A DNA stretch of 64,000 nucleotides from Lanius collurio (taxonomy: Eukaryota; Chordata; Aves; Passeriformes; Laniidae). Positions 1-14,100 of this stretch are shown piece after piece. Location of the stretch: contig JACBWW010000051.1 in NCBI GenBank assembly GCA_020086605.1, positions 3,393,554 to 3,457,553 of the forward strand, in the 5' to 3' direction. The notes under the pieces are model-generated. The model was given only the letters and a program-made list of their open reading frames with translations, made no database searches and had not been told where the DNA came from. A program made the translations under genes and the position numbers. Within the stretch, counting starts at the first letter, position 1; the number at the start of each line of letters is the position of its first letter.

Positions 1-2860
1 CCTCCCTGGATTTGTATACATTTTAATAATTAATAGTTGTAGAATGTTCAAACTGTGATAGTTTATTTAAATACAATCCTTCCCTGAGTCCTAAATTATT
101 AGGTCACACTTCAGTACCCCAGGATTTGAGATCCAGCCAAAGACCACAGAAATCTTTGCCTTCCCTAGAATCCAACAGAAACCTACCCCACACCTCCCAA
201 AGCCTTGCAGGAAGAGCAAAGGTCAGGCAGTCTCAGCTTGGAACCCCCCAAAAGCTACAGTCCCAAAGTCCCCTGTGCAGCTCTGCCACAGGAGCCCATC
301 TGCAAGGTTTCAAGGTTATGCACATTTTCTGTGCCTAGACAGGGTACACACCATCACATAAGCAGCAGGCCATGGGAATAGTGAGGGAGAAGGGTAACGT
401 GGGAAGCACTGGTGGGCTGGCATTGTTCTGGAAGGTTTTCATGGAGCTGCAGCTCCACCTGCCTTGGGAGAAATGTCATTTTCAAAAATCCTTACATTTC
501 TCTACACTCTAGTGGTCACAGAGAAACACTTGAAACCACAAGCTGAGCAAACAACAAAGATCAAAATTCCGATGGAAAATACAAATCAGAACAATCCATC
601 TTTTATCAGTTCTATGATCTGGCACGGGTGGCTGAGATCACAATTTTGAAGATGACTGGTGCTGATGGAGTGGTTTGTGAAGTTCCCCCAGGTGCTAATG
701 CTCTGTCAGGTTATTCCTCCCACGTGTCCAGCCTCCCTCCAGTACAAGATAACGAGCTCTTGCTATGACTCTTCCTGTTAGAATGGAAGTACAATATGTT
801 TCTGCAAAGAATTAATTGTTTTTGTGAGTTTCAAACATGGAATATGTCCCAGATCTGCTTTTGAGAGCTGTCAAGTGTAAATGACAGCAGGAAGACAAGC
901 CATGGGAGGGGGCACTGCCAGCACAAACCCCATCCTCTTGGGCCATACACACCCTCCTGGACTTCATGGTGGGCTGGGTTTGGCAGCACCAGGGGAATCT
1001 GGCATGGCAACCTGCAGTTCATCATCTGTTATAAGACAAGCAATTCCATCTGGAGCCAAGGAATCCCAGGAAGTCACCACTGTTAAATGCTACCAAGTCT
1101 TTTTGCAGCCCTGGACAAACCCTGTGCAAATATAATTTACATATCCAGATCAGGAAGGGAGAGGTGCCAAAGAAACTGAACACTGCAGATCCATGGGAAC
1201 CAGGGAAACAGATCATTCACTGGGCTTGGGGTTGGCCACTGTACTTTGTTGCTCCTCAAAAGCAATGAGAGATGTTCAGTTCTCACAGCTGCCAACACTG
1301 GGGACAGCTATTGACACATTCTGAGACTGGGATGGGTCTGTTTACTGCCATCCCCAAATGCACAGCCCACCAGCCCTCTCAGTAACTAACACCCACAGGC
1401 ACTCCCTTTGGGCAGACCTGAACGTGAGCAGGTTGGACCTTGCTAGGATGCCTGGAGAACTGCCAGTTGGTCATCTTGATATTCCCCATGTCCCTCGTGT
1501 GCTACGAATCTTATGTGAAAACAAACATCAAAAAAAATTAATTGGCTGGTGACATTAAGAGAGCTCAAATGAGCTAAAGCTGGAAATATTTTTGGAAGAC
1601 CATTTAATAACTGAGGAGAGTGTGGATAGATGCCTTTAACTGTGTTTTCACTAAAAATGGTCAATACATACTTTTGAAGTTTCTATTTTTTCTTTTGTTT
1701 TGTTTTGAAAAAAAAGGAAACAGGACTTTAAAAAATATGAACAGTATCAAAACTCTCAAAGGAAATCATAATTCTTCTTAAAGCATTCTTCTGAACAGTC
1801 TTGACAAGTGCTTACAGATCCAGTAAAAATCTCCCCAAATGTCAAATATTATGACTCACTGTGTCATTCTGAAGACACCACTATCAAAATGTAGGAGAAT
1901 TCTAGGCTAGGTACCAAACACAGCATCCAAGAAAATGATATTTTTCATGCAAAACTTGGAACATTTAAGGATCCTTCCTGTTATTTTTCCCATCTATCAC
2001 TCATTAGGGAGCTCACTTGGGAATGCCTTGCAACTAAAGCAGCCTCATCTCAGGAAGAAAATACCTCTTGGTCATTATTTCAGGCTCCACCAATGTTCAG
2101 TGGATACTGCAGAAAGCATGCCAGGGAAATAAAACACTTTTTGAAAAGCAAACCCAAGGCACCAGCTACACAACCTCTTTCTCATATTTTATTCAATCAC
2201 AAAATATCAGGGCCAAAAAATCTGCCCTCAAGCCTGAGAGCACAATATTCATTGGTCACTTTAATGTCAGTATCAGAGGAAAAATGTGATCCTCTTTTTT
2301 TTTGGAGTGACACAGGGCTGCTTCTCTGTGCAGCAATTAAAGGTCTAGTCCAAATTTCTCACTGGATAGTTATGTGAACCTAAAGACAAACCGGACATTC
2401 ATCTTAGGCCAAACTCCTAGCAGCACTGATTCTCTTTGTGGAGGATATTTGATCATGCTAAAACAAGAGAAAACTTCAATGTAATGCTATCCCAAGTGTA
2501 GAAAACCATCCAACCTCCCCATTTTCCTCTCTTCTACATATTCTCAAATCACAGCTGCAATTTGGGTACACATGGGTTTCTGAAGTGCTTCTATAAAACA
2601 GGCAGGAAAACCACAGCTGCATTTCTTTTCTAATCAGTTAAACAACTCTTTTAATCCCAAAAAATGCTTTTTGTTCCATCAAGGCACACTTATTCTCTGT
2701 AATCAAAGCTGAAGAGAACAGGTAACATGCAAGCAGACATTGGACAGATGAAGGGAACAGTCTGATCCACCACAAAGTAGGGCAGTTTTCAGATTAAAAC
2801 CAAGTTACAATGACAGGTGGAACTCTAACAGGTGGATCTCCCTTTGCTGCTGACTCATAC

Positions 2861-2899
2861 AAAAAAAAAAAAACAAAAAAAGAAAGAAAAAAAAAAATA
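2861..2899. repeat. A-rich low-complexity tract
   Basis: A run of mostly A with isolated C and G bases, about 37 bases long. About 90 bp further on is a T15 run (2988-3002). No recognisable retroposon precedes the A-rich tract. Confidence 0.9.
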
Positions 2900-4859
2900 A
2901 TCCCCAAACAATAGCCAAGGTATTCTCCCCTTCAAAACTATGCCCCTGGTCCCACCAGCATTGTTCATTGTCTTAAAAAAACACAGATTTTTTTTTTTTT
3001 TTCTCATGCAACATTTTCCTGGTCTTATTTTTCAACAGAATCATGAATTTCATGGGGCTTTCCACAGGGCTCACTGCTTATGAAGAGCTGCCAAGAAACA
3101 CGCTTGAGGAAGGCTTTTCAGCCTTCCCCACGTCTCAGAATGAAGCCAAAACAACAATAGGGCAATAAAGATGACTTTTACACACAGTTTAATAATCATC
3201 CGTCTTTTTTCCGTTCTGTGCTGTCATGAGAGCTATTTATTTCATGCCCCATTAGACTTTTAAAACCAGGATCCAAGTTACACTATTCCTCTCTAATCAG
3301 TAAAAGAGAAACTGGATGCAGTAAAAGTATTTTACTTATTTATCTGTTAGTGAAACTGCAGTTCTGAAAAGACAATGTAGAGCATCAATTTGCAACTAAT
3401 GAGTTCAACTATTTTTCTTTTGTTCCATGTGTCAGTTGGGTGATACTGTGTTGTAATATACTGAAAAAACAACACAGAAAATATTCCTGTTCTTAATGCT
3501 AGAGAAGCTTTAGTAGGGCCTGCAAGACTGGCAGTAAATATGCTGTCAAGAATTTCACAGTATTACTTGAGAAAAGGAACGTGCTTATGGTGAAGAAAGG
3601 CTGGAGAAAGCCTGGCCTGTATCCACAGAGGAAACTCTTCCAGGCTGCACAGAGTGTGTGGTTAAATAGTGTGTTGCAACATTCTGAACTCTGCCAGGTA
3701 AGTCCGAATGGAACTTGTCTCTTTGCTGCTAATAAAACCCACTGTGCTGTTTTTCTCATAAGACATTACTCATTTCATATCTAATAACTTGTATCGGAAG
3801 AAATGTTTGCTGTGTTTTGTTTTCCCCTCCTCTCTTCTCAGTCATTAAAAAGAAGTCAGTGCCAACTGGAAGTTTCAGAACACTGAACATAAAAATGGTT
3901 GGGTGGAACAGACAGGGTGTTCCTCCAAAGAAGTAACTCAGTAATGATGCTGTTGCAGTTTGATGAAAATGATTTGAGGCTCATTTATGAAAAAATTAAA
4001 TTTTTACTTCCAAACTATTTTAACTTGCAATGAATAAATAAGAAACTATGTGAAAATCCTTCAGCAGCAAATGCTACTGTGTTAATTACAAAAATATAGA
4101 AGAAATTAGCTGAAATGCATTGTGGCAGTGTGAACTCTGCATGATCACTGAAGTTTGCTCTTGCTTGACAAACACTGCCCACAATACTTAGTAGACAAAG
4201 AGTTACTTTATGCTTTTTATCCTATCTTAATTGTTAAAAACTCCCAAGTTTTCACTTACCAGGCTTTGACCTGTTAAGTGGGAACCCTAAAGTTCAATTC
4301 CACACTGGGATTCCCACACTGGCTTGTTTTTCAGATTCAACGAGCAATTATCTCTAACCTTAGGGTTAAACAAAGGGAGAATGGCTAAAACCAGATCTGG
4401 GTAGGGAAATAATGATCCTTTCACTGTTTCAGAATCTTGAAGAAGGAATGTGTTCTATGCACTGCTTAAGTATGAAAAACCATATTCAACATCCCAAATG
4501 CCACACAGTACAGTGTGTAAAACATTAACTGAACCAGACAATTTCCAGTGCCCCTACAAGGTGGTGACCTGCCTAAAGCATTATTCCTGAGAACCACTGT
4601 GTCTGGAAAAGATCCTCATTTTGCTGGACACCCTACATTAGCAAGCTGTATTTATTTATATGGATGTCTTCCAATTTGTCTGGAATCTGTTAGGCATCAA
4701 TTCAGTTATCCCCACAATCTAGTGCAGCCAGTCACACCTGAGATGCCACACGTTATCTGAGATGTCCTTCCCAGGCTGGCAGAGAGGACACCGGACACGC
4801 TGTGGATTCCTGCTGGTCTGAGCAGGGAGTGGGGAGTGGGGGCTGGAGCCTGTTATAAA

Positions 4860-5060
4860 TGCTTTGTCTTCACCACTCCTTTCTCCTCACCCCTTTGCCT
4901 GCTCCAGAACTCCCATGGGATACAGTCCATCATGGACTCTTCAACGTGGGTCCTTCCCTCAGGCTGCAGCTCTTCAAGCTCTGCTCCAGCGTGGGTCCCT
5001 TCTGCAGCACACAGTTCTTCAGGAGCAGGCTCATTTGCTTGTTTCCCACTGTGTCTCTTG
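4860..5060. mobile_element. Possible degenerate avian ERV/LTR-like repeat
   Basis: This patch carries two units of about 45 bp starting CGTGGGTCC (4945 and 4990), each followed by a CTGCAG or TCTGCAG and TTCA pattern, after CCCATGGGATACAG and CCATCATGGAC. Series of GCTCCAGCGTGGGTCCC units with CATGGG blocks are, from memory, a feature of a common avian endogenous-retrovirus-derived repeat. The copy is short and decayed and has no intact gene. The internal repetition is seen directly; the family assignment is tentative. Confidence 0.4.
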
Positions 5061-8000
5061 ACAGGCTGGATTTAACAACTCCTATATCCCATTTGAGGAT
5101 GAATTCTCTCTGCTCATCCTAAAGGACAGCAGTAGCTGACATTCCATTTTCTTACAGACATGTGTGTCCTGATGAACAAGGACAAATTCTCTGGTATATC
5201 TTACCCCACAAACATGACACTTTACATTTTACAGATGGGTACTTGACCAGAGGAGATCCTGGAGCTGAGCACTCCAGCATAGCAGGACACCCACACTGAG
5301 ACTGAAGACAGGCTGCAGCTCTGCCAGCTGCTGTGCTATTTCCTTCCAGTACAATCAGATAAGAGTCCAATCTGATAGCAATGACATGTGGTTCTCTCTT
5401 AATAAAACATGGCTGGAAATGGGCTTAGGCTCTTGAACAAAACCCAAACTTTCCAGGTCTTCCAGCACTTTTCATTCCTAGTTATACAACTGGGAAATGT
5501 GGGTGCCTTTTTATGTTTCACATAGAGAGCAAGTACACTTCACATCTGCCAAGTAACTAAACTGAGAAACTTCCATGTAAGGCAGAACTCCTTCAAATAA
5601 AAGGAAAAAAGCACACCAAACTCTGACCACAATTTTCTCTGTCTTCAGGAAATTATGGTTGAAGTTCCAACATTTAAAAGAAGTTGATAGTTAAGTACTT
5701 GTTTAAGCCTTCAGCATTTATTAGACAGATCCCTGTGGAACCACAAGGCTGAACCAGCTACCTCAAACCTCCTTGTTCCTGTAGCAAAAACTCAGGAGGC
5801 AAAAGCAGCTTCAGTGCCATGATCCACCTCAGTCTGTGCAGGGGCCACTGGTGCCTGGCTCAGGGACAGAGCCACCTGGGTGTCACCCTGGTGTCACAGC
5901 ACTCAGTGATGGAGGGTCCAGCACAGAGTGACTGCCACAAGCCACTGCTGCTGTCCCTGGGGCTGCTGGGCTGCAGCGGGTGCTTGGCTGTGGCCAGACA
6001 GAGTTACCACACTGGGACACTCCAGGAGAAGGGCCCAGAATCACTAACAGGGAATTGGGCTCTAAAAGCAGCAGAGCTGCAAAACTCTCTGATACCATCT
6101 ACCACAGGACACCCCAAGGTCCCCTAAGGTAAAACAGATCTTAGCCTTTTCTTCCAAACACATCAAACAAGAAATAGTTCCTAGCTTTTTGTAACTGTTA
6201 TTTATTTTTAGAGATATTTTTCTTTTCAGTGATACAAACTGCCTGCAGCTTTTCCCCAGGGAAATAAACTATTTTAAAACACTTGTTCCTGCCCTCTTTC
6301 TGCCATGGGTTGCTGTGTATTTTAGTAAAGACTTATTTTCAGTAGTGGAAGCCACTAATTATTTTTTTTTAGGTTTCAGAACAAAGAGGTGTGGATATTG
6401 TTGAGACTTTTGGGGATCCTTGGAAATAGGAATATATTTCCTGGTTGGGGCTTTTTTAACGTGCAAGTGCTACATATTTCTGTTTCTGCTAAAATCAGAC
6501 AGGAGGAGGAAAAGTCACAGCAAAGAACAAAACCAAATAAACTAGCAGGCAAAGCACAGAAGCATTCGAAGCACCCAGGACATGTTTGGTGCAGCCCATT
6601 TGTTCCTCTATGTTTGGACCCCTCCTCACGTGGAGGCACAGAGGGCAGTGAGGCTGAGAACAGGATCTCTTTGGAGGAATGAGATTCTGTGTTTGAATCT
6701 AGGAGCAAAGCAGAGATGGTCTGAAGGAGGTTTGGAACAGCAGTGAACAGGAAAAAGGAATGGAAGGGAAAAGCTCTCTGAATTTTGCCCTACATTCCTA
6801 CACCACAAAGCTAGAGAGAAAGCACTATGTTTGTATCAGTAGCTGGAGACAGCCATGCCAAAAAGGCAGAGATTAGAAAAATACAAAAAGGGCAAGAACC
6901 AGGGTGGCTGATCTAATTCCTATCTTTCTCTTTTGATGTCCCAATGAATGTTTCTTTTTGAAGGGGAGGAGAGCCTACAAAAGCTGTAAGGAGGAGCTGT
7001 AAACCACCCAAGATCCAAGCAGGTCGTAAACCAGCCCCAGACTGCTCAGAGCTGGCTGCATTTGGGTACATGACTGTCCTGGAGGAATTACATGTTTATA
7101 ATTTAGCTTCAGGATTAAAATAACTGGTTGGGCAGAGAAAAAATAAGACATCAGCTGACAATTAAAGCCATCAGGACTCTGCTACACAGCCTGAGTGTGG
7201 GTTTGGTTATTTAAATGCAGGCAAAAAATACTGAAAATATTGACTTTAAGAATGGTGAGGAAACCTGGTGATGGTGGGTATGGGTTTGAGGCTTTTTTAT
7301 GGCATTCAGCTGTCTGCCTCCACTCCTCTCAGCTTTGTCTTTTTAACTTGCATTTACTACTTCGTGGAATCTATTTGTTAATCCACATTGTTTTAAAGTT
7401 AATAGATGGAAAAGAGCTAGAAAGGAGGTTATTGTGTGAGTGTGGGCTGCTTTTTGGTGTGGGTTTTTTCTTTTTTTAAATGAAAGTGAAATGGGGCTGG
7501 AGTGTGGGAAATTCCTTCCTCAGCAGTCACTTAACAAATTGGCCATTTTTCATCTACTCTGAGTAGGGGGAAAGACTGTCAAAGAATTTTAAAAGAAAAC
7601 ACTGCAAAATCTCAGTAATTGAAGAAAGATTTTTGGCTTTCATTTTTCCAACTAATGAAAGCAAAATTCATGCATCATAATTTGGGATATTGTTCCCTAA
7701 AAAGGCTATAACAAGTAAACCCAGGCAGACAGCAGATAGAGCAGGAAAACACTAAGGTGTGGAAAAAACCAAAGCCTGGATACTGTGACTCTGTCAATAG
7801 TCAAAATTTTCAACACATCCATTTTTAATTTGTATTTCATTTAGGAACATGAGATTTACTATCATGATTTAACCATTACTCAACTAAGCCAAGAGGGACC
7901 CTAACTATTTCTTATAGAATGACACACATACATGCTCTTGGATCTTCTTCCTCCCTGCCTTCAGACTATTTTTTGTATTACAGCACACTTGTTCTGTACA

Positions 8001-11000
8001 TGCAGAGGTTACTGAAATATCACTGCAGTGGTACCAGTGTTATGGCATCCAAGAGCACAGGAGTGGGGAGGGATTCAGGCTCCCTGCTTGGCAGGGGGAG
8101 AAAAACAGGAATCTGCAATAACTGAGCTGGGCACCTCCAAGCTCCTGTTGCTGCAATGAGTGCAGAAACAGCTCCAGTGCGAGACACTCCTGACTGAATG
8201 TGGGGTTAACTACAGCTGAGAAATGCCATTTGTACCTGAACCAACCACTCTTGCATAATTACACTGATAAAAATGGATGGTCTGGATTTGTTCAGCCACA
8301 AAGCCCAGCCAGTCAACCTTTTAAAGAAATTTCTGTTTTCCATACGAGTGTTGGTGAGGAAAAAAAAAAGCAAAAAAAAAAAGCTTACTCTGTCTGTCTA
8401 CTACTTGTTAGCAACAGAACTAAGGATAGTATTTGGGTACAACATAAAGAGGTATCACCTGCATTTTCTGTCCTGCTAGATACACCCTGGCTATGGATGT
8501 TTGTGCCCTTTCAGGCATTGAGAGCTCATTGTCTCACATGAAAACTGCTTCCCTGGACAGTACCCCCCTCCATTCTTTGCTCATCCACATGTAGATCAAA
8601 TCCATACACTTGGCAACGCTGGAGCACACACAGTTTGATAACACAACATTTAGCACAGTCAGCACCAGAGAGAGGCAGGTACCTCAGTGCACAGTTCTGA
8701 GCACAGGAATAAGCATTCCTGACCCCTGGAGTGAACTGCTTTCTCTCTGAACTCTTGGCCTTTGCTGCTCTGAGCATACAATATGCAATACTGAACTCAT
8801 CTGCACCTAGGGTTTTTTTGTTCTTAATAGATACTGCCATAGTAGTTTCAGATATTCCTTCAGTACAAAAAGGTTTCTCTAAAGAGAATATACATAGTGA
8901 TGCCCTGGATGTCACAGGAGACTTCAGCAGATCCTTCTCTTTCCAGGTCAGACACACAAACCATTTCAGGGTGTGTTTTCATGACTTGCCTCTGTGCTTC
9001 CATGGCATTTCCTCCACATTTGTTCAGTCAATTAAGCAACTGCACATGATACCCCATTTCTTGTGTTTGGATTCAACTCTGAAGGACCCTCAAACCCATT
9101 TCTCAGGTTTGCCTGGCTTGCATATACTTTTGTTTGGCTGATGGCTTCAATTTTCCAAGCCATTTTATGCTGCTCCCTGTCCTTCTGCTCCGAGGCCAGG
9201 AGTAGCTCTGAGGGACATTTCAGCACAGGCAGCTGCACTGCAGTCAGTCCTTCCAGGTGACTGATCAGGTTTGACAAAATATCCCCCTCCAGAATGGAGG
9301 TAAAGCAGGTTAAGGCAAGTCTGGTATCACAGGTCACTAAACTCTTCCTATTTTAAGCAACACGAACTATTGGAACCCTTCAGTTTAAGCAACACCTTTA
9401 TTTTTGAAACCTTTTCCACTTAAGATTCATATTATATTTTCTGGAATTATTTCCTTTTTTTTCTTCAAAAATTCATTTTGTTTCTACTGCAATCAAATTT
9501 ACTGCCTGTACTATGGCAGCACATGCTCATTGTGTGGTTGTGTACACCCACATGGCAACACTGAGGTCTGGTATTTGACAAACTCCTGCTAATCAGCATA
9601 GGCACAGCAGACAACATTCAGGTAAAGCCAAAAATCAACAGAGCAAAAGCTACAGGAAGTTGATTAAAAATATTTCAAAACTGATTCTAAAGTATTACAT
9701 GAGTTCTCTGGCCCTTACCCAGATGGCCATTTGAGAAGAAATCACAATCTAGTTATTTCCTACCTTTATTGCCTGGAAAAAAAAAATCTGCAATAATCCT
9801 GTGGAAAGTGGATTTGCATATATGCTGGATTCAGTTCCTTACTGGATATGTCTTGTCTTGGCTGGGCAAATCCATTTCCTGTTGTAAATGTAAAGACTCT
9901 GCCTCCTTGCATTGAGTTCTGTCAGAAACCACCCAAGAATAGCTGACATAAATAGTGCACAAGTAAGCACAATGGGCTCAACATCCTACAAGCAAAACTC
10001 TTTACTCTGCTAGCTGAATTTTTTTAGGTTTTGGCAGAAATATCATTTTAGAGACCCAATAAATGTACATTCGAGGCTTTTCTCAGCTGAAGATTTACAT
10101 GGGCCTCCTTTGTATCGGCCACAGAAGTATTTTAAGAGTTTGGAAATTCTAGAAGCTTTCCTCCTGCCTTACTCAGCCATTCAAGCTTGATCCTCATTAA
10201 ATCCCCTGACATGTAATATATTCCAGTGTACAAGAAGCACTTCATTGCTTCTCCATGCTCAGAAGGTAATAACCCCATTTCAAAGGCTGGAGCAGGAACT
10301 CTTGCAGGTGTTTCCTTACCCTCCATGCTGAGCCAGGAGGACTGGGCCAACACCACGGAATGCTCCTCAACAGCTTGAGGGAAACCATTTTTGGATTCCA
10401 CCTAAGGAGAGTCTCTGCTCTCGCAGAAGGTTTGGGATGGAGTTTATCTGCAATGCAGGCTGGGTACTGGAGACACTGATCCCATTTCTAACTCCATCAC
10501 CAACCCCTGGGACCATGGACACAGCAGCTGACCCTGTTCCCTGACCTGGGTCACACTGAAGACAACACCTGAGCATGCAGTCTCTTACACAGCCTTTGCT
10601 TCCCCACTTGTGAAATGAGATCAGGAATTTAGCAGCACATCAGAGATCTCAGGTGAAAGCCATGCCCCCAAAGCCAAGATTTGCCAAGATTCAGGACAGG
10701 TGTGTATCAGGCTCAGCTCAGTACTGAGAATGTGCATGTCGAAGGAGAGATTTCCCTGATCTCTTAAATAGAGATTTTTACTGTGTTTTACAATGAGGCA
10801 TCAGTATTTTGACTCAGCAAAGTGGCCATGTTTGTGAGCACATATATTCAATATTAGTAGAATTAACATTTTTCCAGGAAGAGATTCAGATTGTTTAAAA
10901 TGAGATTAGCTTTTCAGTTAATTATATGCTCATGCACAAAGTAAACATGAATTCGGACCCTTCCCTTTAGGCACTTCTCATGGATTCCTGTTCTCTGGTT

Positions 11001-11015
11001 GTGTCCCTTTCTTAC

Positions 11016-11155
11016 CTGTGTAATTAGGAGGGCAGAGACACACATAGTTGTTGATCCCATCCACACATGTAGAGTTATTCTCACAGTCATTATCTTCGCA
11101 GTCATCTGGGTTTATTTCACACCTCTCCCCCTCATACCCAAGAAGACAAGAACAG
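11016..11155 (-). CDS. SLIT3: SLIT3, exon for the end of EGF-like repeat 2 and most of repeat 3
   Basis: A 140-bp exon with acceptor TTTCTCCAAAG and donor GTAAGA. It completes the Ser codon and reads [12 protein letters not shown], closing EGF repeat 2. Then come [34 protein letters not shown] and the first base of a Gly codon. Repeat 3 looks calcium-binding: DDC precedes the first Cys, and [12 protein letters not shown] fits the Asx-hydroxylation consensus. C-ENNS-T-C fits O-fucosylation. Sequons N-S-T and N-Y-T are present. This is the most 3' SLIT3 exon in the window; the exon finishing repeat 3 was not found between 1 and 11015. Confidence 0.97.
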
Positions 11156-14100
11156 CTTTGGAGAAAGGAAAAAAAAAAAAGTTAGCATAGATCTAAAGGG
11201 ACAGGTTTGAGGTATAAAACTGAAATTAAAACATACTGAAGTCAGTTGGAGCCAAATTCACCTCTGCTGTGAGGCATAGAGCAATTTAACCTCGTGTTTG
11301 GTGAAGGATGCAGTCTGATGGTTCCTGGGGTCATGTAATTATTTACATGAGACAAAAACCATCCTCAGGAGCCAGCCTCTGCCATGCTCCCTTTGCTTGT
11401 TTTATTGATAACGCTGGCCCTTAGCTGAAGTAAGCAACTCCAGGACAGGAGAGTAAACATCCACCACAATTTTTTGTTCAATCCAATCAATATTCAAATC
11501 CTTGGCCTCCCTGTTAATGTTTTTGTGAGAATGTGGACATTTGCCTACTGAGGACTGCACAATCACAGGACAACTTGGCAGCTCTTAGATACCTTGGTCT
11601 CTTCAAGGAACAGCAGCTTGAGTTGAGTTTACAGACATGAGTGTTTTCTTCTCATTACCACTTTGTCACTTGTCCAGACAAGAAATGTTTAGGAATGATT
11701 GCTTTCACAAGTGCTGTAAGGTTTCAGTATGTCTGCAGCTCCCCCAACATTTATTTGGAGAAGGGCTGATGATGCCCAGATAATTCAACCAAAACACAGA
11801 CCATGGCAGAGCTAGTAATGGTTCTGTGAGGATGTGGACACTAGTGAAGAATAATTGCACTTGACATCTCACAAGAGTGTGATGTATGGTCCCTAAAGGG
11901 AGTGTAACAAACTAAATGGTTGAAGAATGGCTTGATTTTTTTCAATCTCCATTTCCTCTCTAGATCTAGAAGCTACAGTTACAAACAGAACCTTTATGTT
12001 TTAAACTATCTGTAAGTGATGAAGAGGCAGAGCTCAGAGTTTCCTAAAAGAGAGTCTAAAAACATGAGTAAAGTGCTCCAGCAATATCAGTGGTTTCTGA
12101 GAAGCCAGCAATGGTATTTGAAGTGTCAGTTTTGAAGTGCCAGCACTGCTGTTCAGTAGTCACAGAAAGGGTTGTTTCGAGTCCAGTCCAAACTACACAT
12201 TCACTCAGCTGTTCATTTCCTTTCCTATGCAGGCTCTGGTGGCAGAAAAGGAACTGAACAAATAAAAAGCACTACTGATTGATGAGGATGAAAACCAGAG
12301 AGCACTACAGCAGTCACACTAATAGCCATCTGCTGCTTTTGGAAACCAGGAGAATTTCCAATGCAGACATAGCTGTTTTCAGCTCTGACAGACAAGGTGG
12401 ACATGAAGTGGTGATCCTGCTGTACGTATGTCATGGGGTGGAGATGGAGAAAGCCCTGGAGGAAAAGGAGCTCTTCAGAATCTGTGGACTTCCCCTTCCC
12501 TTCCTCCTCTGTGCCACAGCCTGAGCAGAGTGCAGGGACTCCAAAGGGAGGGATGGCACAAAGCTCTGCATCCACCCTCAGTAGTCTGAGGCTGGATCCT
12601 GAGCATTAGGTTAGATTCTTCATGATGTGCAATCTCAGAAAGGAGCAATGAAGAGGAGAAAAGATGGGAAGGGAATGTGTCTTGAGACACCACAACAGTT
12701 AGACATTCCAGATGGGTACAAAAGAGGGACTGGTCACATTCAGAGTCATCTTCATTCTGCAGGGACCATCCACAGGTCATGAGAGTTAGAAAACCTTCAC
12801 CATGAATAACCAAAACCAAACTGCTCAAATAAATCCAATTTAGGACACAATAAACCAATAAGGAATATTTTCTTTTCCTGTCTCAAGCTCATTATTGCTA
12901 ATAAAACATGTCCTCTTGCTGACCCAGAGCCAGGGGATCACAGGAGGTGGAGAGGAAAGAAGAGCTGGCACACCATCTTTTGTGGCAATGCAAGTGTCAG
13001 GGACGGGGTCAAAGACATCTAATTAAATACAGTGATACATTCACCATGTCTTGCTTTTTGATTACAAAACCCCATTTTAAGGGGTTTATAACTCGGTCAT
13101 AAAAATATGCTCCAGACTGCAGCTTGGAAGACAAGGTCTCGGTCAGGGAACAGAAATTTTTCTCTCCATTTAAATAAAAGCAACAAGAATGGCTTTGTGC
13201 TGGTGATTTTTTAATGTGAATGTAACACCATTTTGCTTCCACAAAAGGATTGGGACAGTTTGGATGTGTGCAATTAAAAATGACATTATTAAATACTATC
13301 ACAGTAATGGTTCACAGTGGAGTTACCATTAGTAACAATTCATTTGGGATTGTTAACATAAATTGCTCAGTATTAGGACACATTCCATACTCAGGGAAAT
13401 GTCAGAATAATGGATGACATTTGGCTACTGGTCCTTATGTAGTATAGGGAGTTGTTACACTATTGCTCATGTATGATTCCTTATTTTGATTTTCATTCAA
13501 ATGTGCCAGATATGAGGCCTGAAATTCAAAGATAAAACATACAACTTGGGACCTGCATTGAACCACATGTTGAAAGAGTGGCAGTTTGGGACTGTTTGTA
13601 TGTATTCTCCCAGAAAAAGCTTAGAAGAAAAATGAAGTCTGCTGAGTGACTGGAAGGTCATCAAACTTGGGTTCCAGCTGACCCAGGGAGAAAATGAATT
13701 CCAGAAACAACGAAGAAAACTGTGCAGTGACTCAGTGTGAGACAGCATTTCATGAGGATGTAGGAAACAACGGAGCCAGGCAGGAAACAACTTTTTCCTA
13801 AGTTGCTGTGTTCTAATAAAGTTACAAATTCCCCATTCCTTCTGTTTAGGGATTGGTGGTGTGCTTCCCTATAAAGAAATCAATAACATCCCATTATCCT
13901 CATGAAGCTGCAAGGGAACACAAAGCTTAATGGCAACATTTTGGGGTAAACTTTTGGACCCGAAGCATTTTGTAAGTTTTTAGCTGGCAATTTGTAAAGT
14001 TTACTGTATTAGATTTTTTTTAACTAAGCTCTAATGAAAAAATTTAGCATCTGTTTATTATAATAGATATCCATACAGTGTGTCAAGTTTCAAAAAAACA

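Larger units (their letters stand above)
1..11015 (-). other. SLIT3: Intron downstream of the EGF repeat 3 exon (incomplete)
   Basis: At least 11 kb of intron. The following SLIT3 exon (end of EGF 3 and EGF 4) is not seen, so it lies below position 1. The stretch holds A- and T-tracts around 2861-3002, a possible degenerate ERV/LTR-like repeat at about 4860-5060, and a GC-richer patch at about 5800-6130 with no codon pattern I recognise. Open frames here are short, lack start context and splice support, and resemble no known family. Confidence 0.8.

Noticed and set aside
4250..4275. Strong donor-like GTAAGTGAAAA on the minus strand
   Set aside because: The sequence before it encodes nothing resembling the next SLIT3 EGF repeat and has no matching acceptor, so it was treated as a cryptic site.
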